From positions 17,643,501 to 17,703,500 of the forward strand of contig NC_092671.1 in the NCBI RefSeq assembly GCF_964355755.1: a stretch of 60,000 nucleotides of DNA, given 5' to 3'. The notes under the pieces are model-generated. The model ran no database searches, had not been told where the DNA came from, and was given only the letters and a program-made list of their open reading frames with translations. Each line of letters begins with the position of its first letter. The first letter of the stretch is position 1. The position numbers and the translations under genes are program-made. Of this stretch, positions 21,501 through 35,070 are shown in pieces. Source of the stretch: Antedon mediterranea. Lineage: Eukaryota; Echinodermata; Crinoidea; Comatulida; Antedonidae.

Positions 21501-23499
21501 ATTTCACTAATATGGTACTATCCAGGGAACAGTAAACTTCCCTTGTACTATACATTGACTCCTATTGAGATGCTTATTTTTATTATGTACATCAAACATT
21601 TTTGTTGCAATTACAGTACTTTCTTTTCAATCACTGAAATGAGACCATGTTCTATATATCATAGTAACAGAAGAAATCAATCATGAATGAGTAATGAGTC
21701 TCCCTTTGGGCTTTTTATTAATGCTCAGGTTGTTTTATTTGGACCACTCAATATTGATAAATCTTTGTTTTATTCAAATTCAATCAATTAATTACCAATT
21801 TAGCTAACACAATCAAATAAACTACTTGATGAATTCTTCACCACGCTATTACAAATTGGTTACTTTTCAATGACGAGGTCAGGATGTAGACTTTACTTTA
21901 GGTTTTAACTTTTTCTACAAATAAAACCTACTGAAAAACAGGGATGTGGTAAGATTTGTGTGATTCAGAAAACAAAAGATTTTGAGCCTCTTGTTCAGTT
22001 TTTGAAATATAACATAGATTTTTAAATCCCTGAAGACAATGTATTAGTAAATTCTACAAAGTCCATTAACAGTGATTTAAAAAACTCTTGAGGGACATGG
22101 CATCTCTACAATAGGGAATACTGCAGAGTCTATGTGTATCATGATAGCTTGCATCCCAATGGCTCTGATTTGTAATGCTTTTAGTTCACGAATGCCTTTA
22201 CCTTTTAAATATTATTGCTGTCTGTTATTAAACACTCATTACCACTCAACACTGTTTCAAACGCTGTAAACATCTGTTGTTAAAAACATTTATCTAAAAA
22301 TGATTTTGTCCAGTAGAATATTGCTTTAAATTGTGGTTTGAATAAAATTCAATCAAGTACAGTATATATTTATAATATAATATTTAATATTTTAATTTTG
22401 GGCATCATTTACTTCTTTTGGTCTAATTTATTAGTAAAATGTTATACAATTGTATATAATTCCATATACTATTCCATAAATAGGTTTGGCAGCACCCAAC
22501 ATGAATTGAACCATAACATTTGAACATAACCATTGAACCACAATGGTTTCATGATAGTTAAACAGGTCCATATTAATGTGCATGTTCTCAAAAAGGGTGT
22601 ATACCACATACATCTAGACGTATGGATAGATAGTCATTTGTTGTTTATTCTCATACATTGCAATTACTATACCCGTGTGTAAAGAGGATGGTATATATAG
22701 ATGTTTTGATTTAATATCATATTATCATAATTTCTGATTATTAACAATAACAAATTCCATTATATCAACAAGACAGTAAGTCTTATTACTTAGTTCACTT
22801 AATACTCAAGTTTAATTATTATTTTGTAGGATTATTCTATATTTCAAATAATTTTAGCTATATAATGATAGCTCAACAGTGTTGCACAGTACTGTGGTCT
22901 ATAAATAAAAGCAGACCTGTATTAATTATAGTAGTGCTGGAGAATAAAGTCAACGGTTATTATAGAAAAATAAATAGCAGTTCAGAGAAATCATTTCTGT
23001 TAAATTAATAATTTTAAAATAGAATATCAAATTGTCACGTACAATGATTTCTATCCCATGAGAATAATGTTTTAAAATATTCATTTCCATATTTGATATT
23101 AAGTTAAATCCAGTTATGTTCATTAAAGGATTATGTGTAGTATTTATTTCATTGAAATTATTATAAATACTATCTACTAAAGAACACCTACAGCTAGTGA
23201 TGCAGAACTAAATTGAATTTTTATTACAATTATTATTATTAATACTCATAATTATAATTATTACTAAAAGGTTTTTTTGAAATGGATTGGAACTCTGAAT
23301 CCTCAATAATTGATTGAATAAGCACCACATCAAACATGACTTGTGTCTAATAAAGTACAATACTATTTCCTATACAATATATATCCAAAGGCAAATTACT
23401 GTAAAAATGACAATTCTGTGGGTGTCCAGTGGTAGGATCTCAAATACAATAAAAACAAGGAGTTATCCGCATACTGGATAATTAATAAACAAAAACGAT
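21501..23499. other. AT-rich intergenic DNA
   Basis: Several 60-65 codon frames, overlapping on opposite strands near 22340-22613, have AT-driven composition and no splice or promoter context. Nothing supported. Confidence 0.5.
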
Positions 23500-23622
23500 A
23501 AAGATCCAGTTTTTTCGGAGCAACGATTTACCAGAAATGTGGTCATTTATAAACAAAAATATATTTATTATATTTATATTTATATTTATTGAAATAAATG
23601 AAATGAAAAAATGAAATGAAAT
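23500..23622 (+). repeat. retroposon-like 3' end with GAAAT tail
   Basis: Ends in ATTGAAATAAATGAAATG and further GAAAT words on the + strand, the same tail type that closes the minus-strand piece at 12258-12485. A TATTTATATTTATATTTATT stretch precedes it. The 5' limit is uncertain. Confidence 0.35.
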
Positions 23623-23643
23623 TCTAACAATTTATTTAAACTA

Positions 23644-23783
23644 AACCTTTGTCTACACTATCAAACTAGTTTGACAAAAAAAGTGTGATGTGCCCAAATA
23701 TGGTAGTGGTATGACATCATCATGTCCATATATGGGCACATCACATGTTTTTGTCATAAAGTTTAATAATGTAGACAGAGGTT
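23644..23783. mobile_element. small palindromic TA-flanked MITE, copy 3
   Basis: A 140-bp foldback: left AACCTTTGTCTACACTATCA, right the complement of AACCTCTGTCTACATTATTA, flanked by TA (23642-23643, 23784-23785). The interior has AAATATGGTAGTGGTATGAC and CATCATGTCCATATATGGGC as in copies 2 and 4. Confidence 0.75.
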
Positions 23784-23785
23784 TA

Positions 23786-23959
23786 GAGGACACTTTCCTG
23801 CGAAACGATCAAGGTGCAATATACCCAACCCTTATACAGGGGAATCCCTATTTAGGGGATATCCCTTTTATGGGGATATCCTTTATTCAGTGGAATACAC
23901 CCGTCTTAAAATGACACTTTGTTAGGTCCTGAAGTTGCCCCTTAATAGGTGTTCTACAG
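23786..23959. repeat. pogo/Tigger-like element, left part truncated
   Basis: Contains GGACACTTTCCTGCGAAA, several GGGGATATCC words, and a right end CTTAATAGGTGTTCTACAG whose complement is CTGTAGAACACCTATTAAGG. Its left side is replaced by the palindromic MITE at 23644-23783. GGACACTTTCCTGYGAAA recurs at about 36960. Confidence 0.55.
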
Positions 23960-26900
23960 TTTTTTACTATTTTTACAATTAAAAATGAGTTTTCTTCTAC
24001 AATTTCAATATAGCTACAAGTAAGTTGTGTTAACATTTGGCATTTGTAAAATCTAAATTTTCTACTTAATTTTGAGATTTCATTAAAATACTCCTAACCA
24101 ATTGTTAATGGCATGTCAGAAATATAGTGGGTGTTTAGTTTATAAAAGCAACAAATGATGTCTTTGCGTACTAAATGTAATTATGTTGACGTCACCGTAA
24201 TAATGGGCTGTGTTCGTGATCCGTGAGACTCTGAAATATAATCGAACGTGAAACATTACTCGGGGGATAATTGACATATTGTAAATTATAAATATATTAC
24301 GAAGAAAAACATTTTGTAGCAATGTTTCAGTATTTTTGTGTTGATGAGAAAGTGACTCACTTTTCCATGTTCAGGATTCTTTGGAAATTTGCTACATTGT
24401 ATATCTACTTCTTTGCATATAGTTTCATTGAGAACCTTATCTATTTATCTATTTATCATTTATTCTATTGAAAATTAAAATTACACTGTTTTTTAAAAAA
24501 AAATATTAATATTTATTATAATATGAACAATCAAGGACTTACGAAAGTTGGAAAAGCTCTTATTTAGCGTCTTCCCAAAATGTAAAATTTAATAATCATT
24601 TGTTTTATTTCATTTATTTAAAATTTGTTTCCTTTCTGGTACCAGAAAGTTGCATTGTTTAATTTAATTAATTAGAAAAGAATTTATTACATAGTGTTGT
24701 AAATAACTTAATCTTTGTAGCATATCGTTTGTTGTACTTTTCCCCACACTTTCGCTTTGGTACCAGAAAAAAAATTTATATGTGTAATATTTGAGAATAT
24801 ACGTTTGTGTTAGGCATTATTATGATGTTTGCTTGTTGTAAAACATTTGCTGATTAAACATGATGGTGGTTACATAAAACTTCTCTTTCAGAGTTATCAC
24901 ACTACCAGTGGGTATTGTGTAAACTGTTCGGTCACTTTAGGTAACTGTAGTATTTGTATACTTTAAGTGGATAGCCCCCTCAATGATGAAAGGCGAGTCG
25001 CTGTGATGGGAGTCGCCATCTTATTATAAGTTGTTAGAGAGTTTATTAAATAGACTAAATATTAACACTCATTGTCTCAACCACTATAGTACCATGGATA
25101 ATTTTGTAAACAAATAAAAAGGTACCATATATAATCCCATGCTCGGATTTAATCCCACCCTTAATCTAGGTAAAATTCCGACACAAGACTGGTAAATCCA
25201 TACACTACGATGTAAGCATAATCCCCACCAAATTTCATAGGCCCCTTAAGAAATTTCTTGATCATATAAGGAATAAAACTTTCTAAAAATCTATTTTGTG
25301 AGTACTACGAGTATAATCACTGTCTTTCCCTGATGGTATACAGTGATATATTGGATCTTATCATTTGTGGGTGTGGTTGGTAAAACTTTATTTGTGGTAG
25401 AAACAAAAGACTATTGTAATTTTATCCAGGTAACCAGCCCTCATGCGCTACAGACATCACTTTTGGTTTTTGTTATTTGAAAAATAGTCTTTCATTTATG
25501 ATGAATAACCATTTATGTGGCTGTATTCCTATACAACAAGAACCTAGTTATCACTGATGTCTGTCTACCTGTGGCACACTCATGGAAAATTCTGGAACTC
25601 CCATCCATAATAATGATAATAATAATAATAACTTTATTGTTTCTCTTTTATAACAGAGGCACAATTCTCAAGAGATGTACAACAACAACAAAAAATAAAT
25701 ATGGACTTATCTTACTACACAATCAAATACAAACATTATAAATTATTACATTAAAAAGTATATACACATTAGGTTATAAAAATCCATATCTTCTGTCAAA
25801 TACAACATTATTTGGCAGCATAATGTTATATACCAAAATAATAAAAAGAATATAATCATATCTAATAGTCTATTTAAAAAATACTTATGCTTATAACTGT
25901 TTTTTTTACTTCAATGAAAATATTGATGATGTCACGCAATTATTGAGTTCGTTGACCATGTGAGTGGTAAAATCATAATACAATCAGAAAAGTTTATTGT
26001 AATCTATTGTAAACCAGTGTTTGCATGGATTAAGTCTGTGTATAAATTAGATAAAGAAAAAACCACTATTACCAAGTAGTGCACACTTACACAAACAGAA
26101 AGTATTAAAGCTCTATCATGATTTTAGTCGTCATAAATCTTCACAAAGTTTGTTTAAAACTTTATTAGAGCATACTTTCTAGTGATTAGTGACTCATATA
26201 ATTATGATTCAAACACTGTAGTGTAAATAAAATATACGTAATATCATTAATACTGTATAACTTTTAACTTCTCTGTGATGTGTTGTTTATAATTCTTGGG
26301 ATATTTGTATTATTTAAATTATTAAAGAAAGAATTAGTTCATTATTATTATTATTATAAATAAATAAAGGAGTTATTAAAGCTATTAACAAACCATCATA
26401 CAAGCTTATTCATTTGAAGAGATTATTAACGTGAATTAATTACCATAATAACTGACAAACTGTATTAATAATATTTATATTTTTTGTGACTCACTACCTT
26501 CTTTTCTTCTGATTTTCTATATATCTGTTTTATTTTTAATTCAAAACTTGTTGCTTTTAATTTGAAGTACATAGAGGAAGTCCAAATTTATTATTAATAT
26601 TATAATTAGTTTTGTAACTACTAACTGTTTGTTTTTTTATAATTTTAAAATAAAAATAAAGGATATATTTTCTTTATCAAATTGAATAAAAATAAAATTA
26701 TACTCAAAATATTATGGAGATTTAGATCGCAAAATTAGAGGGCTTTATGGCATGTCCGTTATACAGTGATTACACAAGATATCTTATACACTACTAATTA
26801 TGCTAATAACCCTGCCCACATGTAGATATCAAACAGTCACGTAAGTTTATATCAATATATATTCATCTTGCATAAAGCATAGGATCTTTTTGATCATTGT

Positions 26901-29900
26901 TGAAATTAATTGATGGCTTAATGACTAGCCAGCCTGTCCTTCATAGCAAGAAAAACGGGACGATTATTACCTTCTCAGGCATGAATAGAAAATCACATCC
27001 TTTTGCTTTGTAGACTTTTTTTTGTTTAAATGGAATTATAAAGGGTTTTAAAAGTTAAAAGCTGGTGTGATTATCTGGAATTTGTTTAAGTACTGATACA
27101 ATACGTAGCTTACTGTTAGTTACCTTGACTTAGTATTAGATACCTCCATGGTATTAGTCAACCTCAGTTATAATCCTGAAATGTAGTATAAATAGTGTAC
27201 CGCCCTCTATTTTATGAAAACTTTTATCACCGAGATCAGTGAAGTAGGAATTAGGTTGTTTCTATTGGTTGGTTGTTTAGTGCCTTGGTCATTTGCTCTA
27301 TTGATTGGTTGATGAAGATGTTGCTTGTTGTTGATTGGTTGTTAAGTAAATATCAACCAAGCTTAATTGGTTTGTTGGTCAGATGATTTGTTTAGTGTTG
27401 GTTGCTCAGTCACCTGATTAGATGATCATCATGTGATTTGACTTAAAGTGATTCTATTTGATATAAGCTTTTACATAATTAAATTCACGAAATCTTTAAA
27501 AATAAAATTATAATATATTATATATAAGTTCAAGAACTTATTTAGACAACTTTTTTGATTTAAAATGGACATTTGGAATTTGAAAAAAACTGTAATAGCC
27601 TGTATATAGGCAACCTTATAGTAATAATGGGTTAAGAATGTTGTTGCAAAGGCCTTGACATTGTAGTGTCAGCCTCATGTTTATGAATGTAAACTTCCTT
27701 CTTTTTATGAATTTTAAAGAAAATCAATATATAGCCTGATGGGTAGACTTAATTCAAATGATATGTATTAGTCTCAACGATAGTAGACAATGTCTTGTAT
27801 GAGTCAAAGATGCTCTCCAGGTGAAATAGCATCCTGAGATGAGTGTGAATCTTATTGCACTTAAGTCACTCATTTTTTTTTATCTAAATGTAATTAATTT
27901 TCTGTGGACCAGAGATTACAAAATAAAAGATTAAATGAATGAATTTTTGAGTTATTGGTGGTGAAACCAAACAAAGCATGTAATGCAATCACCAATACAT
28001 TCTGTTCCAAGTCCACCCCTATTATACAACAATTTCAAGATAGAGGGCACTATATCTATAATAAAACAATTTTGCAGTCCTTGCTTTGAAAAATACCTGA
28101 AGATAAAGTTGTTTTGTTTCATTCTATTTAATTCAGTTTTGCAATTATGTATTTGTTATCTACTGTAAAGCTCTCTTTTATTTCCTGATATTTCACAATG
28201 ACAAACACTGAAAACAAAGGGGATTCACCATTATACAATTATCATCAATAAAGATAAATCGAGAATATCAGTTTTATACTATCTTTGCTATATTAAGAAA
28301 TTGTAGGTGAAATAACAACTTATATAACCAACTATTTTAATTAATTACCTATATTAAAGGTCACTAGAAGTGAATAGAGGAAGTATTTGATTGATTTTCT
28401 TTTCCTACGTATAATAATGAGATGATTAGATTTGAGATAATAGTTTGACAGTTAAAGAACTTCCTAATATCCAGCGTGTTTGCTTTTTTATTGATACACA
28501 AGAAGAAGCATGATTATGTTCCTCCCCTGAGTTTATAGCCTCTCTACCCAGACATGGACACAAACAAAATAAAACAACAATAACCACTTTTTCATAAAGT
28601 ATGTTTTTTTTAATCAATTTTTTCATTTTATTGCCATCTATATATTTTAACTAATTGTATTTAAAAAATGTAAATGAGGTTTCTTTTTAACATCAAAATA
28701 ATCTTAGCTTATGTATATACTGTTTCAAAGATATGTATTTTTTTAGCAACCTTATAAATACGAGAAATATATAAATGTGCATATATACATATATTATTAT
28801 ATTTATAACAGAGAACTATAATAAAAGTGGGACGAACCCACACAAGACAAAAAAAAAAGTATGATTATAAAAAAATAACTTAAAGTAAATTAACAATTAT
28901 CTTATCACCCCTGAATTGGTACTTAACAGACTTTTTCTCACAGAATAAGTTTATAAAAAAGCGTTATATTTCATAGTTATCTATATTAATAATATGTCAG
29001 TATTATAAAATATGTTTTTCTGAAGTAATGCCTTTGAATATTTCTATATTAGTTTCGGCATACATAAGTACATTTAACACTCGTTCATGAAACGAGGGCA
29101 ATTTGTTCACAAATAGTATGGTTACCATTAGTATCAAGTTTTAATTATGAAAACCGTTGGTGAAGATACGCTACAGGCGTTTATATGAGGTTGATTTTCA
29201 GTTCAAATTCTTTTAGTAATGTGTAAGTGGTTTAATATATTAGGCCCATACTTCATATGTAGGTCTGTGACTAATATAGAATGCCATATTTTGTAATTTT
29301 AATTATATACAACAAATTATTATTAAAGCGTATATTTTGTTATCAGCCTTGTATCATCCTTCATATCTCAATGATATTCACAAGAAATAGTTTAATAAAT
29401 GATATATTATAAATGTACATTTTATCTGTAACTTACTACTACTTCTGTACAAACTACCTTTCATGTGATTATTTAATTAAGATATTGGAATAAATTATTC
29501 TCTCTGAAACTATGCTGCTTCTTATTATGTTTCATAATGTGTTAGTGTGCATGTTTTCTCTTATGAAAGATTGGAGGATACAGATCATAGAGGGCCACCA
29601 GGGGAATTAGGCAGTGAAATTGTTGGTAAACCAACTAGTTTGACAAGCTGGATTTTTCCTTTTTTTCCCAAAAGAGACAACATTTGTCATGGGACAGACC
29701 ATCACTCATGTTGCTGGTGTCTACCTTGAAATTGGGCACAATGGGAAAAATTGGATTCATTCTAACCTTCCAAACCTTCCTAGCTATAGGTTTATATATG
29801 TAAAAGAGGATATAAAATATGTAATACTAAAAATGTGTTTATAGTTGTTTTGTTGCATGTGCAAGTCTCATTGAATGGCAGCTTTAGAAAAAGTCCTCAA

Positions 29901-30398
29901 TATCCATGTGCAACAGAGATCAAATTGATACAACCCTCCTCTTGAACGAAACACAATGCATTAACTCAAAAGGAATGCTTAGCTTCATGTTATATAAAAT
30001 GAAATTTGTGAAAAACGCTTTCAGGAGTTTATTTATCACTCAGATTCTTATAACATTCAACTGTCTGTAGACAGAAAAGTATCTATTTCAGAAATTAATG
30101 AATATGCAACAAAAGAATTACCACTACTTAAGTAGCATTTTGATAACAATATGATATAATATAGTATTAATATTAGATATTATCTGCAAAATTCTGAGAT
30201 ATTAAAATATTATTAACTAATTATACTTAATAATACGGTCAGTCACATGATGACCGTCTTTAGAGGGCGAGGCTGTTTTTCCATAATCTACCATATACTT
30301 AAGAGTTATTTAAAAGTTAGTGTGGCTAGGCCATATGGGCAATTAACCACTAGGGTGAGGTAGTTGAAGCACCACATCAACAACTATTAAGTACTTTC
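23960..30398. other. AT-rich intergenic DNA
   Basis: No gene can be supported. Visible items: an ATAATAATAATAATAACTTT tract at about 25610 that resembles the tail region of CR1/L2-type retroposons; a TTGGTTG-rich patch at 27240-27420; retroposon-like AATAAA plus TGAATGAAT tail near 27920; a short CpG-richer patch near 24990-25015 (GCGAGTCGCTG, GAGTCGCCATC). The 60-codon frame at 29547-29729 includes EDTDHRGPPGELGSEIV, but has no identifiable family or splice context. Confidence 0.4.
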
Positions 30399-30558
30399 AA
30401 GCTCTGTCTACACTATCAAACTTTATATGACAAAAAATGTGATGCCCAAATATGGACATGATGATGTCATATCACTACCATATTTAAGCATATCACTACC
30501 ATATTTGGGCACATCACAGTTTTTTTGTCAAACTTGTTTGATATTGTAGACAGAGCTT
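30399..30558. mobile_element. small palindromic TA-flanked MITE, copy 4
   Basis: A 160-bp foldback, left AAGCTCTGTCTACACTATCA, right the complement of AAGCTCTGTCTACAATATCA, with TA on the right and CA on the left. The centre holds a direct repeat ATATCACTACCATATTT, present twice, so this copy has an internal duplication. Confidence 0.75.
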
Positions 30559-31009
30559 TAGTTGGTTCTAGCGTAAGCCTATGGTTTTTGTCTTTAAGGA
30601 ATAATGCATAATGAATTAAAGCTTGCACCATGATTATAAGATTACTTTAAACCAGTTAATAACAATTTAAGTGAATGCTTGCCTAATGAACATAATAATG
30701 ATTAGGTTTGCAACGGCATCCATACTATTCTGTTTCTTTGTTTTGTCGTTGAACTTTTCAATGCGACATACTTTTAAGCTGTTAATGTTTCAAAAGTCTT
30801 TTCACGAATATTTTCCATTGATTCAAGACGAGCACTTGGGGCATTTTTAAACATTTCTTGTCTTATTATGACAATGTTCATTTCCTGCAAAATATTGCTG
30901 AAATAGCAAAATATGCAAAACAGTTGTATTTAGAAAGTAGAGGTAGGAACTATACTGTTAATTTCATTTAAAAATCAAACAAAACTGTAAAGTTTACATG
31001 CGTGACACA

Positions 31010-31248
31010 TTCAGGCAATTTTGACCAGACTATTCATTCAAATAATCATTATTTTGCGTTGCAGCTAAAAGTTTCATAGCGATAACTGGTTAAATGGCAT
31101 TCTAATACCTAATCAATTGAGTGTTTTTAATCGTTATTTTCATGCTGTTACTGAAAATTTATCCGGTTTCTGCTCCCAAGAAATTGGAGTTAATTTATTC
31201 ACATGGTTAATAACTGGTAATTGATTCGCATCAGAAACAGGACCTAAA
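31010..31248 (+). repeat. dispersed repeat shared with 51912-52161, copy A
   Basis: Shares with copy B, in the same order and orientation: TTGCAGCTAAAA, CGATAACTGGTTAAATGGC, TTTCTGCTCC, TGGAGTTAATTTATTCACA and a right end CAGAAACAGGACCTAA. The right end complement (TTAGGTCCTGTTTCTG) looks like a DNA-transposon terminus, but a matching left terminus is not visible. Confidence 0.6.
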
Positions 31249-32654
31249 ATATTAACTTAAAAACCTATTTTTCAAGACAATTTGATTTAAATTTAACTGC
31301 ATCTTGATTGACATGGACATATCTTGTTCATCTTTATCCATCTTTATCCATTGATACCTCCAAACAATACTATTGACACGCTTGAATTATTTTAATATAT
31401 TTTTCATATAATAGTCTGATTTATCTCGCTGAAAATGAGTGGTTTTGTATGCTGGATGCATGAACATTGAACTATCTTATTTTTAGTAATTGTTGTTTTT
31501 AAAAATTCACCGCATTTGGGTTAGCCCAAGGCTTCACAGTAGTTTTAAAGATTTGAATTCATTATATTATACTTTTTTTTATGAAGTGTACACCCCACTT
31601 AACGTTTTATTATGCGATAACAGATAGAATTGTGTGGGATAATATTGACCTGGATTTGGTGTGGTCCTACCCTGGATACAGGCACGTGTGTGTATCTGTT
31701 TATCTAGTTTTTGTGAGGCTCTGATATTGTGTATGTACACGTGTACACTTTCACTGTCTAGTTACTGGAGCCAGACGGTATTCTGTACTCCGAATTTTAG
31801 TAACTTAGGTATTTGCTTCTGTGAATTTGCATGTAGATGTGCATATGAAATTTGGATTGTAGGCTTGCAGTTCTTTATACTGTACATACACAGAATGGGA
31901 TAACTTGTTATGGCAACAAAGGCATCTTTGTATTAGGGTACTTTGAATCATTTATGATAACAGTCTACATCATCTGATATGTTATGATACCTTTAAATAA
32001 ATATGTGTACTGACCTGGGATTGTTTCACCTAGTTAACCTGGATCATATGATTGTAATTGCACCCTGCCTGCAATCAAATAGCCCTCCCCAGGTGGATCA
32101 TATGTACTGACCTGGGGATTTTTTCCATGAGTTTGCAAAGTATGTGCCAATTGTAATTAAAGGCAAGCAAATATTATAGGTAGGCATAAAACACTATAGT
32201 ACATTTTAAATGTGCAGTGAATTCTATTTAGAATATGTACCACAGTAGCATTGAATGAACCTATATAGCATCCTGCACCAGTTTAATGTGTGTTGTTATT
32301 CATTTCGGTTTAGTTACAAATTCCTTATCCCCAAATCCTTGGCATAGCATATTACTAAATTAAGGATCAAATATTTCAATTGTGTTTGTATGTTACCTAG
32401 CAACTTGTAATATAGAATCGCACTAATCCATATTCGATAGTTAATCAGTTAAATTTGTTTACAATTACAAATAATAAAGGTTCTGTTATTAAATGTCAAA
32501 TATACTGCAAAGTCAAGAACAGAGATGATGCTGAGCAAGCATGGCTTCTAATCCTCTTTTGGAAAGAGGAATCTTTAGTGCAGCTATTAAAAAGCCTACG
32601 TACTATAATAGAGTCATGAGACATCAATTAGGGGTAAACCATTGCAATTTGTAG
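31249..32654. other. AT-rich stretch with coding-like patches
   Basis: Two patches are composition-balanced but unsupported: 31623-31680 (frame RIVWDNIDLDLVWSYPGY) and 32541-32633 (ATG frame MASNPLLERGIFSAAIKKPT, ending at a GGG|GTAAAC donor-like site). A partial direct repeat TGACCTGGGATTNTTTC occurs at about 32012 and 32109. Confidence 0.3.
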
Positions 32655-32763
32655 GTTTCCCTATACCACAATGTCTTGAGCATGACTTACAGAGGCTCAG
32701 ACTGGCTTTAGATAACAAAAGGATGGAACGGAAGACCTTGTTTTCCAAATTATTGTTGCTCAG
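32655..32763 (+). other. candidate coding exon, unrecognised (pairs with 33322-33364)
   Basis: After a weak acceptor (GCAATTTGTAG) two bases and 35 codons read FPIPQCLEHDLQRLRLALDN then KRMERKTLFSKLLLL, up to the donor CTCAG|GTGTGA, leaving two bases. The heptad-like leucine spacing suggests a helical or coiled-coil segment. The acceptor of 33322-33364 supplies the one base needed. Family unknown. The reading frame is disrupted relative to the ATG frame at 32541, so the two are not one exon. Confidence 0.25.
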
Positions 32764-33030
32764 GTGTGATTTCCTTCTTTATATTAATTATTATGTTACC
32801 ATATTTTTAAGATGTTTACGTATTTTTAGAATCTGCTGGTAGTAACTGATAAAATTTCTAACAATGAACGTTTTAAACGTTTTTGCATACCTTTTTCGCG
32901 TATTACTTTAAACTTTTCAACAATTCTAGGTCCCATACGTATTACTCATTAACTAGAAAATGAACTCTTTTACCTGTTTACCTGTTTTGTTACTTGTTGT
33001 TAAGAGTTTACATTATATATGTTTAATATG

Positions 33031-33081
33031 GTGTGACTTGGTGGTCAAGTGTTAAAAGTGCATGGGTTCAAAGCCTGCATC
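33031..33081 (+). repeat. degraded tRNA-derived SINE head
   Basis: GTGTGACTTGGTGGTCAAGT followed by CATGGGTTCAAAGCC, an A-box and B-box arrangement like the SINE heads at 88-158 and 17003-17071, shortened between the boxes. Confidence 0.4.
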
Positions 33082-33321
33082 AGTCTAGTTTTAAAAAGTG
33101 ATTATGTACAGTAAATAAGCACAGACTGCTGTGGATTATTAGTGTATGGTAAAGTGTTCCAACCAAAATGGGTTCATAACCTGTATTGCTCTATATTAAA
33201 CCTACTGTAGTGTTATTTATAATTAGGAAGCTTATTTTGCCACAAAAGTGTTCAAGTATTTCTATATTTTTCCTGATTGGCCGCCTAAACTGTTAACCAT
33301 CCCATTCTGAATGTTCAACAG

Positions 33322-33364
33322 TATAGATAAGCTGCTGACAATGAACTTGGCCATATACCATCAG
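33322..33364 (+). other. candidate short coding exon
   Basis: Acceptor CTGAATGTTCAACAG, 43 bases reading IDKLLTMNLAIYHQ in the phase set by 32655-32763, then CAG|GTCATT. The donor is weak, and the frame stays open for another 15 codons if unspliced. The phase match is one-in-three by chance. Confidence 0.2.
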
Positions 33365-34429
33365 GTCATTTTTTTAACCATCAGTTACAAGAAAGAATTA
33401 AGTGGAAATTAAGCTGTGATCCTGAAAAGAGTTGAATGACCGACACAAGAGGAAATCATATATTGATATAACAAGTTGGATATGTTTCCAGTGCTAAAGA
33501 ACTTGTAAAGGACAGCGGAAGAAATCATCATTTAAATTAAATTAAAGTTCATCTCAGAAAATGTTAAACTTTTCCATATAAAAACAAATATATTTTACAT
33601 ATACAAAAATATTTGAATGTTATTGACACAATACAATTCATTCATTATTCACTCATTTATTGAATAGTAGGGTAACATAACAGAAAAAAGTACACCAGAA
33701 AGGAATAACAACAATGTACAATAGTTGTTGTTGAATTTAACTGTAATAGTAGTATAGTGGTTTTTATGATTTATACTTTAAGACCATAATACAGTTTGAT
33801 TCATAATCTAAAAATCCAGGGTAGTGTTAAAAATATAGAAGAAAAGAAATTAATTACTCTAGCAGCTCTGGTGTGATTCAACGCTTCTTTTGTCCAACGT
33901 TAGGCTTGGCAATTCTGTGGTGACTGCCATTCATACAGTCTTTTTTTATTTCTAACCGTAAACATCTTTTCATATACTAACTATAGTGTTTAAATAATCC
34001 CCTGTTTTTATCTAGTCAAAATGATAGCATATATTGTACAAATAACAGGTCACCACCTTATTGTATTTAGTCAACCTTGGCTCCCTAGGTCTCAATTTGT
34101 TATCAATTTATATTACATTTTTAGTGATAAACACAATTTAACTACCAAGATTTAAATGGAGTACTAACTACTATTATTTTATTGCATTTTTAGTAATAAA
34201 AAAAATTGGGGGAGGGAATATTTTTTCTCCTACTAATATAGTAACTGTTATAAGTAGGGCCAATGTAGAGTGTAAGGATTTCTTGTATTGGATAAAGCTG
34301 TTCTAATATTTGCATTGATAAAACACAATGTAAAAATAGATAATGGATCAGAAACCAGGTTTCTACCAATCTTGCAGTAGGTTTACTGGGTTAATATTCA
34401 GACATTGGCTCAATATCATGCACTAGTAT
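33365..34429. other. AT-rich stretch, no supported feature
   Basis: An acceptor-like TATGTTTCCAG near 33490 and a short frame behind it (AKELVKDSGRNHHLN) are not enough for a call. Confidence 0.4.
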
Positions 34430-34540
34430 ATTGTAAATGTTAATAAAGCTTTATATATTGTTTGTGTGTATTATTATTAATGTATTATACCATATGGACA
34501 ATTGTCTGAAATAAAAGTTGAATTGAAAAAAAAAAAAAAA
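34430..34540 (+). repeat. retroposon-like 3' end with poly-A
   Basis: AATAAAGC at about 34442, then CTGAAATAAAAGTTGAATTG directly followed by a 15-base poly-A at 34526-34540. This is the layout of a processed transcript or SINE/LINE 3' end; the 5' limit cannot be placed. Confidence 0.35.
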
Positions 34541-34703
34541 ATTATGAGTAAACGAACACAAAATATCTTGTAATCTAGAATGTGAGTGTGTATTGTTGTT
34601 ATCAATACGTCATGCCATAAGCAAAAATTGATAAATAATTATGATATAAATGTAGTTAACTCTCTCGATACCGAACACCTTTGGGCTAATAGGAAATATG
34701 TTA

Positions 34704-34994
34704 CAGTCTACTCTTCTAATACCAGACTCTCTGAAAACCGAAAAAACTCCCCCACTTTTCTTGGAGTCCAAAAGGTCCAATATTCTTTTTAACCATTAAA
34801 TACACAATCGCAATACCATACTTTTCCAGAAAACAGCCTGAGGGTGTCCAGTATTGGGATACTTTACTGTATAATAAACTTGTTTGTTTTCCGAATGTGT
34901 TTTTAATGGTAAAAATGAATTTGCGTTTGGACCTCAAGAAAGGTTTTTGATGCGTTTCCAGTTTTTAGAGTCCGCTTATTGGGAAAGTTGACTG
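34704..34994. mobile_element. pogo/Tigger-like MITE, complete
   Basis: A 291-bp element that starts CAGTCTACTCTTCTAATACC and ends with the complement of CAGTCAACTTTCCCAATAAG, flanked by TA on both sides (34702-34703, 34995-34996). CAGT ends with a TA duplication are characteristic of pogo/Tigger-type Tc1-mariner relatives. The overlapping frames at 34586 and 34716 are by-products. GTGTCCAGTATTGGGATACT lies in the right half. Confidence 0.7.
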
Positions 34995-35070
34995 TATTGA
35001 ACTAGTTAATTACTCGTATTGATTTATCAATTTATTGACTTAACTAATTTTTGTCACCTTTGGCCTGGAG

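Noticed and set aside
21347-21686. Overlapping frames of 62 and 65 codons
   Set aside because: They cross a repeat-like CpG patch; no domain or splice support.
32541-32654. Microintron of 21 bases joining the ATG frame at 32541 to the island at 32655
   Set aside because: Far below the minimum size for spliceosomal introns, and the phases do not match.
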